Shown here: in pieces, positions 1 through 4,835 of the stretch
Position numbering within the stretch: position 1 is the first letter of the stretch
Layout of the letters: the number at the start of each line of letters is the position of its first letter
Assembly (NCBI GenBank): GCA_016872225.1
Contig: VHAW01000080.1
Span: 1 to 7,905 of the forward strand
DNA from: Sphingomonadales bacterium
GTDB lineage: Bacteria; Bacteroidota; Bacteroidia; UBA7662
Direction of reading: 5' to 3'
Length of the DNA stretch: 7,905 nucleotides
Translations under genes and position numbers: made by a program
Notes under the pieces: generated by a model
Told to the model about the DNA's origin: nothing
Databases searched by the model: none
Seen by the model: the letters and a program-made list of their open reading frames with translations, nothing else

Positions 1-50
1 TCGGTGATGCTTTCGCCCATTTTGGGCATTACCAACTCAAATCGCGCCAT
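1..50 (-). CDS. 2-oxo acid dehydrogenase E2 subunit (lipoyl acyltransferase), N-terminal fragment
   Basis: Only the first 16 codons and two bases are in the window; the gene runs off the left edge. Reading the minus strand from the ATG at 50-48 gives MARFELVMPKMGESIT. This is the characteristic opening of the N-terminal lipoyl domain of E2 acyltransferases (first beta strand followed by the MPKMGES turn), and starting right at this strand is normal for the family. E2 forms the core of pyruvate, 2-oxoglutarate or branched-chain 2-oxo acid dehydrogenase complexes and carries acyl groups on a lipoyl-lysine to CoA; the fragment cannot say which complex. The gene lies 57 bases downstream of cinA on the same strand, so co-transcription is possible, but a Bacteroidota -7 box four bases before the ATG suggests its own promoter. 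Another lipoyl-domain protein is possible but less likely. Confidence 0.8.
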   Translation of the reverse strand, partial: MARFELVMPKMGESIT

Positions 51-54
51 GGGT

Positions 55-62
55 CAAATTTA
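55..62 (-). promoter_or_regulatory. Bacteroidota -7 promoter box (TAAATTTG) before the E2 gene
   Basis: The minus strand reads TAAATTTG, a perfect match to the TAnnTTTG box used by the Bacteroidota primary sigma factor. Only four bases separate its last G from the E2 ATG, so transcription would begin at or next to the start codon. I see no TTTG at the usual 19-21 base spacing upstream, so the assignment rests on the -7 box and its position alone. Confidence 0.35.
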
Positions 63-107
63 AGGACAAACCCTGCGAACGGACTAATTCCGTAACGCAT
101 TTGGACT

Positions 108-1448
108 TTAGGGCTCTGCTACAGGCTGGCCAATCAGCACCCGCCAGAACAAAAACATAGCGGTCATAACCGCTCGCTCGATGATCAATTCGCGCCCCTC
201 ACCCAAAGAACGACGGTAGGTAAAGGTTCCCTCTGGGCCATGGATGCCAAAGCAAACCAAACCCACAGGTTTGTCAAGGCTACCGCCTGATGGACCCGCA
301 ATTCCAGTAATAGCCACTGCATAATCTGTTTGGTATCGAAGCGCCGCGCCTTGGGCCATGCCCCCGACCACTTCGGTCGAGACGGCACCATATCGGGTGA
401 TCAGCTGCTCAGAGACGCCAAGAGCACTGACTTTAAGATCATTAGCATATGCAACCATACCCCCTAAGACATAATCCGAAGCTCCAGCGACACGAACAAA
501 CCTGGCACTTAAGGCCCCGCCCGTACAACTCTCTGCAAAGAAAATACGTTGGCTTTTTTTCCTTAAAATCAATCCAATACACTCTTCCAGTGAAAGTTCA
601 TTTTCACCATAGACATAACCCTCCAAACAGTCTTTGATTTCCTGAGCCGCTAATTCTACCCGGTCCCGCATTCCTGCCAGATCGGATTGGATGCCTTTTG
701 GAAATCGAGGGGCCGTATCAACCCTTTCGGGATGGACTAAAAGGCTCGAAGAACGATGGTCGGAGTCCGCATAAAGGCTAAGCCTTAGGCGAACAAGGCC
801 GGGTCGAGGCAAGTATGCAAGACGTATGCCCTCGGCACGCCATTTGGCTTCCCATAATACTAATTTGCGGGCAATCGAAGATTCAACCAACCCCGCAACC
901 ATGAGGGTGTGATGAACCATAGGTTGTACCAAACCTTGAGCTTTTAGGTAAGGAATAAGCTCTTCATCGATCAGGTGTTTGAACTCATAAGGTACCCCGG
1001 GAAGGGCCGCGATATAGACGCCGTTATGCAACCATAGCATCCCCTGTGCAGTTCCCAATGGATTATGAAGCAAAGTGCAATTATCTGGTAAATCAGCCTG
1101 AGCCAGATTCATAGAACCTGCTTCCCTTCCCCTTGCTTTAAACCATGCCCGAATAGCCTGTTCGGTCTCTTGGTTTCGGATCAGATGACCGCCCATAGCC
1201 TTGGTTAGCAAAGGCTTGGTTAGATCGTCGGAAGTCGGGCCCAAGCCGCCGCTGAAAATGACCAAATCGGCCTTGGATATGGCCAGATTAAGAGCTTCCA
1301 ATATTTCTTCCTCTCGATCCCTCACGGTCCATTTAGCGACCAGCTCCAAACCTGCTGCCGCAAAGGCCTGACCCAAGTAGGCGGCATTGGTGTCCACCAC
1401 TTGGCCCAACAAAATTTCGTCACCAACAACGACTAAAATTGCTTTCAT
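108..1448 (-). CDS. cinA: CinA family protein (MoCF-like domain plus nicotinamide-nucleotide amidase domain)
   Basis: Two-domain CinA. Residues 1 to about 170 form the molybdopterin-binding-like (MoCF/COG1058) domain, with GDEILLGQVVDTN at 9-21, SGGLGPTSDDLT at 66-77 and ALPGVPYEF at 148-156. A middle domain with the LPRPGLVRLRL strand (213-223) follows. The C-terminal PncC/CinA domain (about 285-440) has AESCTGG at 305-311, YANDLK at 334-339 and TGIAGPSGGS at 381-390. The first and second of these hold the serine, tyrosine and lysine conserved in the amidase. In characterised relatives the protein hydrolyses NMN to nicotinate mononucleotide in pyridine nucleotide salvage, and the N-terminal domain has ADP-ribose pyrophosphatase activity; the competence link is historical. 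At 446 residues it is longer than the usual roughly 415, through an apparent insertion near 228-262. The ATG start is fixed by the MKAILVVVGDEIL beginning typical of the family. An imperfect -7 box (TTACTTTG, 1462-1469, minus strand) lies upstream. Confidence 0.95.
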   Translation of the reverse strand: MKAILVVVGDEILLGQVVDTNAAYLGQAFAAAGLELVAKWTVRDREEEILEALNLAISKADLVIFSGGLGPTSDDLTKPLLTKAMGGHLIRNQETEQAIRAWFKARGREAGSMNLAQADLPDNCTLLHNPLGTAQGMLWLHNGVYIAALPGVPYEFKHLIDEELIPYLKAQGLVQPMVHHTLMVAGLVESSIARKLVLWEAKWRAEGIRLAYLPRPGLVRLRLSLYADSDHRSSSLLVHPERVDTAPRFPKGIQSDLAGMRDRVELAAQEIKDCLEGYVYGENELSLEECIGLILRKKSQRIFFAESCTGGALSARFVRVAGASDYVLGGMVAYANDLKVSALGVSEQLITRYGAVSTEVVGGMAQGAALRYQTDYAVAITGIAGPSGGSLDKPVGLVCFGIHGPEGTFTYRRSLGEGRELIIERAVMTAMFLFWRVLIGQPVAEP

Positions 1449-1516
1449 CGTTTGAAAGGCGCAAAGTAAATGCTTACAACCCTTGGAATCCCATCTTTGG
1501 AATTTATACTTAAGAG

Positions 1517-2647
1517 ATGAAACTGCGTTCCATTCTACTTAGCCTATGCTTCCTTGCCTTGTTTTCATACGGACAGGCACAAACAGCGCCAGAACTCAGC
1601 CGAACCTGTGCCCCCATTGCCGGGGATAGCCTTCGCTACTACCTCGTCCCAAATCCCCTTTCGTTCGCTTCCTTATTAACGCAAAGCGGTCCATCCAAAA
1701 TATGGAATCCCGGATCTGCCTTGCTGTCCGAACAAAGCAAAGTGGACCTGTACCAAAATGCGACCCAAACCCCCTATTTCCTGCTGTTTGGCAATTATGG
1801 CCGCAAAATTGCCGATAGCAGCAGCCTCTTTGAATTTTTGGGCTTGCCCGCACAATTGCCTATACCAGGGTTTGACACCTTTAATTTGCCCTTAACCAAC
1901 CTCTATGACTTTTATAACCTGAACAACAACCGTTGGGCCAAGACCGCCCAAGGCATAGGCCTGTTCGGATTGCCGCTTCCCATTTTTTACAGGGATGTGG
2001 ACGAAATCCTGAATTTTCCCCTACGCTATAACGACAGGGATACCAGCACTTTTTCTTTTGAAATCAATATCCCTACCCTGGCTCAAATTTCCCGGAGCGG
2101 CCGACGTATAAGCCATGCCGATGCCTGGGGGAGTTTAACCACTCCTTACGGTACATTCAATTGTTTGAGGGTTCGAAGCAGAACCAGCATTCAAGACAGC
2201 ATTTCCATCAGCGGCTCTACACCCATTGGATTGCCGGCGCGTACAGAAATTGAAACCTCTTGGTATACCAATGAAGGCGGGAATCGGGGACCAATCCTAC
2301 AGATTATCGAAAAAGGTTTTTTTATCTTTCCGCCCACGGTGCAAGAAGTACGCTACAGGGACCGATACCGAGCCCCCAAACCCCCACCACCTCCGCCGTT
2401 GACTGACCCTGGCGATGTGGTCCTCTACCCCAATCCTTGTCAAACCACGCTCTACCTTGGATTGCATCCTTTGGATCCATGCACCCGAATTTCGTTTACG
2501 GATATGCAAGGCAAAATCACTCTTGATCTCCCAAACCCAGGTCCGCAGATTGAAAACATTCCCCTTCTATTGGCTCCGGGTTGTTACCAAGTCACGGTAG
2601 AGGCCCAATACGGCACTTATGCCAAACGTTTACTGGTCATTCCATAA
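1517..2647 (+). CDS. Secreted protein of unknown function with a T9SS type A sorting domain
   Basis: A 376-residue exported protein whose body I do not recognise. The N-terminus is a clear signal peptide: K2 and R4, a hydrophobic core to about residue 18, and a likely cut after A21 in GQA-QT. Residues about 25-280 form a beta-rich region with the stretch WGSLTTPYGTFNCLRV, of a kind I associate with uncharacterised secreted Bacteroidota proteins. A run of six prolines (289-294) acts as a linker. The last 75 residues (about 302-376) look like a T9SS C-terminal sorting domain: VLYPNP at 302-307, a middle ISFTDMQGKI strand, LAPGCYQVTV, and a final strand ending KRLLVIP. In T9SS systems this domain directs passage across the outer membrane and is usually removed on the surface. 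The gene is divergent from cinA across 68 bases; the nearest -7-like sequence is CATCTTTG at 1492-1499, one mismatch. There is no obvious Shine-Dalgarno sequence. The export assignment is firm; the role is unknown. Confidence 0.9.
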   Translation: MKLRSILLSLCFLALFSYGQAQTAPELSRTCAPIAGDSLRYYLVPNPLSFASLLTQSGPSKIWNPGSALLSEQSKVDLYQNATQTPYFLLFGNYGRKIADSSSLFEFLGLPAQLPIPGFDTFNLPLTNLYDFYNLNNNRWAKTAQGIGLFGLPLPIFYRDVDEILNFPLRYNDRDTSTFSFEINIPTLAQISRSGRRISHADAWGSLTTPYGTFNCLRVRSRTSIQDSISISGSTPIGLPARTEIETSWYTNEGGNRGPILQIIEKGFFIFPPTVQEVRYRDRYRAPKPPPPPPLTDPGDVVLYPNPCQTTLYLGLHPLDPCTRISFTDMQGKITLDLPNPGPQIENIPLLLAPGCYQVTVEAQYGTYAKRLLVIP

Positions 2648-2726
2648 TTTGCAGCATCCCAAATTTTGGCATTGAATCTTTCTAAAGTTGAAAATCCTGT
2701 CTTAATTTATTTTCTTAATGCTTCAT

Positions 2727-3173
2727 TTAAAGTATATTACTGTAAATTCTTTTAAGTAAAAGTTCAAGCATTTCCCTCTCCTCTCCTGCCATATTTTCCC
2801 ACAAGGGGAGCAATGCCAAACGAACCGGTTGAGCAACAAGCTCCAAAATTTTGGAGCCCTTATCGCTAAGATAAATCCGTTTGATTCGGGTGTCAAGATT
2901 CTGGTTACCGGGCAGTTCTTTTTCGGGAATTCTAGTGATCCACCCTTTACGAAGGAGACTTTGGACCATTCGGGTGGTGCTGGAACGATCACGCCCCAAG
3001 GCTCGAGCATAAATTTCCTGGTATTGTCCCGGCCTTTCACGCACCAAATCAAGGAAGCGAAATTGTTCAGCGTTGATAAAAACACCTGCGTCCTTGAAGG
3101 TCTGATCCAAGCGCAATCCATATGCATTCCAGATTTTGCCCATTAGGTGCATCAAAGCCTCTCGATCCAACAT
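2727..3173 (-). CDS. MarR-family winged-helix transcriptional regulator
   Basis: At 148 residues this has the usual MarR length and layout. An N-terminal dimerisation helix (about 5-28) is followed by a winged helix-turn-helix. NAEQFRFLDLV (34-44) matches the conserved helix before the DNA-binding core; DRSSTTRMVQSLLRKGWI (62-79) is the recognition helix region. The wing spans about 80-104 and contains the family's DxR signature as D94-T-R96, followed by IYLSDKG. C-terminal helices (about 106-145) complete the dimer interface. MarR proteins are cytoplasmic dimers that usually repress nearby genes and release DNA on binding a small ligand or on oxidation. This one is divergent from rseP and converges on the secreted-protein gene. 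The ligand cannot be inferred. ATG at 3173 gives full length, but ATGs at residues 8 (3152) and 11 (3143) are also possible, and the -7 box just four bases upstream of 3173 makes either a leaderless message or one of these inner starts plausible. Confidence 0.92.
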   Translation of the reverse strand: MLDREALMHLMGKIWNAYGLRLDQTFKDAGVFINAEQFRFLDLVRERPGQYQEIYARALGRDRSSTTRMVQSLLRKGWITRIPEKELPGNQNLDTRIKRIYLSDKGSKILELVAQPVRLALLPLWENMAGEEREMLELLLKRIYSNIL

Positions 3174-3177
3174 GATA

Positions 3178-3185
3178 CAAACCTA
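3178..3185 (-). promoter_or_regulatory. Bacteroidota -7 promoter box (TAGGTTTG) for the MarR-family gene
   Basis: The minus strand reads TAGGTTTG, a perfect TAnnTTTG match, with four bases between its last G and the ATG at 3173. A start site at the expected distance would fall on or beside that ATG. No TTTG stands 19-21 bases further upstream, so only the -7 half is supported. Confidence 0.4.
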
Positions 3186-3200
3186 CGCTAGAGATTGAAT

Positions 3201-3226
3201 ATCGGGGCAGAGCTACCAAATCGGGG
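3201..3226 (+). repeat. Pair of ATCGGGG direct repeats in the marR-rseP control region
   Basis: ATCGGGG occurs at 3201-3207 and again at 3220-3226, a 19-base period close to two turns of DNA. The second copy abuts the rseP -7 box. A short inverted repeat, TACC-N7-GGTA (3214-3228), overlaps the same box. These are candidate operator elements by position; MarR proteins more often bind longer inverted repeats, so the role is uncertain and chance is possible. Confidence 0.25.
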
Positions 3227-3234
3227 TATTTTTG
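3227..3234 (+). promoter_or_regulatory. Bacteroidota -7 promoter box (TATTTTTG) for rseP
   Basis: TATTTTTG is a perfect TAnnTTTG match 24 bases before the ATG at 3259, which leaves a leader of about 20 bases. The TTG at 3232 that would extend the rseP reading frame lies inside this box, which argues against its use as a start. No good -33 TTTG is visible at normal spacing. Confidence 0.45.
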
Positions 3235-3258
3235 AGGCGTACAACAGCTATCGCTACT

Positions 3259-4590
3259 ATGGAAATCCTCATTATGACTAGCCAGCTCATCCTGGGACTA
3301 TGCCTTCTCGTTCTCCTTCACGAGTGGGGACACTATTATGCCGCCAGAATTTTTGGAATCAGGGTGGAGAAGTTCTATGTTTTTGTGGACGCCTGGGGGA
3401 AGAAGCTGTTTTCATTTCGCAGAGGGGATACCGAATTTGGGTTGGGATGGTTGCCCATTGGGGGCTATGTGAAAATTGCCGGAATGGTGGACGAGTCGGT
3501 AGACAAAAACCAATTGGCCGCCCCGGTAAAGCCGGATGAATTTCGATCCAAACCCGCTTGGCAACGGCTCATTGTCATGATCGGAGGAGTTACGGTCAAT
3601 GCCCTATTGGGTATTCTATTGTTTGCTATGATTTTATGGTATTGGGGGGAACAGAAAATCCCTATGAACAGCCTGCCCCATGGTCTTGCCACCACCACCT
3701 TTGCCGAAGACTTGGGCCTAAAGCCGGGTGACCGCATTAGCGCAGTCAATGGCAAACCTGTTCAATACCTTGAAGATTTGTACTCAACGGATTATCTACT
3801 ACAATCTTCTGTAAAACTTGAAATTACGCGAGACCAACGAGCCTTGGAACTCAAACTCCCGGGTGACTTCTTCCGTCAATTCCTGCAACAAGACAAGAGC
3901 TTGTTCCTAACACCAAGGATGCGTTTCGCTGTAGGAGAAGTTGCTACGGGCATGCCTGCCCATAAAGCTGGAATTCAAGACGGTGATTCCATTGTAGCCA
4001 TCAATGGCCAGAAAATTTTGTATTTTGATGAAGTTCAGAAAATTCTCAGAAACAACAAATCCCGACTTTGTACCCTGAGTCTTCGAAGATTAGGTGCGGG
4101 CCCTATTGATGTACCTGTTAAAGTCAGCGAACAAGGCACCATTGGTTTCTATCCTACCATGGAGCAAATCCCTACCCAAACCGTTCGTTACTCCGTCTTG
4201 GCCGCTTTGCCTGCCGGGGCACGCATGGGCTGGAAAACAATTTCGGATAATCTCAAAGGCTTTGGCATGATTTTCCGAGGGGAAGTCCCCGTCGAAAAAT
4301 CATTGGGCGGTCCGATAGCCATTGCCAAAAAGATGTACGGTGGGATTTGGGATTGGCAGCGATTTTGGACCACCACCGCCCTGCTATCCATGATTTTGGC
4401 GATTATGAATTTGCTTCCCATTCCAGCCTTGGATGGCGGCCACGTGATCTTTCTCTTGGTGGAATTGGTTACCGGTCGTCCCCTTGGCGAAAAATTTCTC
4501 ATGGGAGCTCAGTATGTCGGGATGTTCCTGCTGATTCTGCTCATGGTCTTCGCCTTTGGAAATGACCTTGTTCAGCACGTATTTCGTTGA
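3259..4590 (+). CDS. rseP: RseP site-2 protease family intramembrane zinc metalloprotease
   Basis: Inner-membrane protease that cuts transmembrane segments of substrates; in E. coli RseP cleaves the anti-sigma factor RseA in the envelope stress response and clears remnant signal peptides. The Bacteroidota substrate is not evident here. The 443-residue protein has a first membrane segment (about 4-22) running into the zinc-binding HEWGH at 21-25, then the conserved GWLPIGGYVKIAGM (63-76). A second membrane segment lies at about 103-128. Two PDZ-like domains follow, around 145-205 (AEDLGLKPGDRISAVNGKP) and 222-290 (AHKAGIQDGDSIVAINGQ). GPIAIAK is at 351-357, and the membrane segment carrying the third zinc ligand has MNLLPIPALDGGH (383-395). 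A last membrane segment is at about 415-435. All catalytic motifs are intact. I chose ATG 3259 (MEILI...) over the TTG at 3232, because it matches the usual N-terminus of the family and because the TTG lies in the predicted promoter. The gene is divergent from the MarR-family regulator. Confidence 0.95.
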   Translation: MEILIMTSQLILGLCLLVLLHEWGHYYAARIFGIRVEKFYVFVDAWGKKLFSFRRGDTEFGLGWLPIGGYVKIAGMVDESVDKNQLAAPVKPDEFRSKPAWQRLIVMIGGVTVNALLGILLFAMILWYWGEQKIPMNSLPHGLATTTFAEDLGLKPGDRISAVNGKPVQYLEDLYSTDYLLQSSVKLEITRDQRALELKLPGDFFRQFLQQDKSLFLTPRMRFAVGEVATGMPAHKAGIQDGDSIVAINGQKILYFDEVQKILRNNKSRLCTLSLRRLGAGPIDVPVKVSEQGTIGFYPTMEQIPTQTVRYSVLAALPAGARMGWKTISDNLKGFGMIFRGEVPVEKSLGGPIAIAKKMYGGIWDWQRFWTTTALLSMILAIMNLLPIPALDGGHVIFLLVELVTGRPLGEKFLMGAQYVGMFLLILLMVFAFGNDLVQHVFR

Positions 4591-4614
4591 TTTCAGCAAA
4601 GTGACCTTAAACTG

Positions 4615-4698
4615 TGCCCAGGACCGGAGTCGAACCGGTACGAGTTTTAGCTCACTGGTGTTTGAGACCAGCGCGTCTACCAATTCCGCCACCTGGGC
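4615..4698 (-). tRNA. tRNA-Leu (anticodon CAA)
   Basis: An 84-base class II tRNA on the minus strand. The acceptor stem GCCCAGG/CCTGGGC pairs perfectly over seven bases, with discriminator A at 4615. The D arm has stem GCG/CGC with GG in the loop. The anticodon stem CTGGT/ACCAG encloses the loop CTCAAAC, giving anticodon CAA (plus strand 4662-4664), which reads UUG leucine codons. A long variable arm (GAG...CTC stem) is as expected for leucine. The T arm is ACCGG-TTCGACT-CCGGT. The CCA end is not encoded (CAG follows the discriminator), so it must be added by the CCA-adding enzyme. The gene sits 24 bases past the rseP stop, on the opposite strand. Confidence 0.97.
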
Positions 4699-4708
4699 AG
4701 GCAGGGCG

Positions 4709-4727
4709 CAAATATATTCCAAATTTA
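4709..4727 (-). promoter_or_regulatory. Tandem -7 promoter boxes upstream of tRNA-Leu
   Basis: Two perfect TAnnTTTG matches lie 11 bases apart on the minus strand: TAAATTTG (4727-4720) and TATATTTG (4716-4709). The nearer one ends ten bases before the 5' end of the tRNA, which suits a start site a few bases upstream of the mature end. Neither has a convincing TTTG at 19-21 bases upstream. The nearer box is the better candidate. Confidence 0.45.
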
Positions 4728-4835
4728 CCATTGTCCCGCTTTCCGGTTTAACCTCCCTATTTGCCTTTATCCCCCTTTATTTGTAAGACATCCTTTTTTT
4801 TGATATACCCTCTCCAACCTCTTAATCTAGCGAAG

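Noticed and set aside
1449..1516. Full promoters for cinA and the divergent secreted-protein gene
   Set aside because: Only imperfect -7 boxes (TTACTTTG on minus, CATCTTTG on plus) without -33 elements at proper spacing; too weak to list as features.
2648..2726. Possible bidirectional terminator between the two convergent genes
   Set aside because: The only dyad seen, CCAAATTTTGG at 2659-2669, has five-base arms and a one-base centre with no following T run, so it cannot form a normal terminator hairpin. The 79 bases otherwise show nothing.
2723..3146. Open frames overlapping the MarR-family gene on both strands (minus 2723-3127, plus 2829-3146)
   Set aside because: Neither shows a recognisable domain, and both overlap a gene with full MarR motifs; they are shadows.
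3232..3258. TTG-initiated N-terminal extension of rseP by nine residues
   Set aside because: The TTG lies inside a perfect -7 box, and the family normally begins at the MEILI position (ATG 3259).
4384..4731. Minus-strand open frame of 115 codons across tRNA-Leu and the end of rseP, containing AQVAELVDALVSNTSE
   Set aside because: That peptide is the translation of a tRNA-Leu gene, a well-known false protein; the rest is antisense to rseP.
4761..4835. TTG-initiated extension of the subtilase by 25 residues
   Set aside because: It would place an unrelated hydrophobic stretch before a complete signal peptide; the ATG at 4836 gives a normal export signal.
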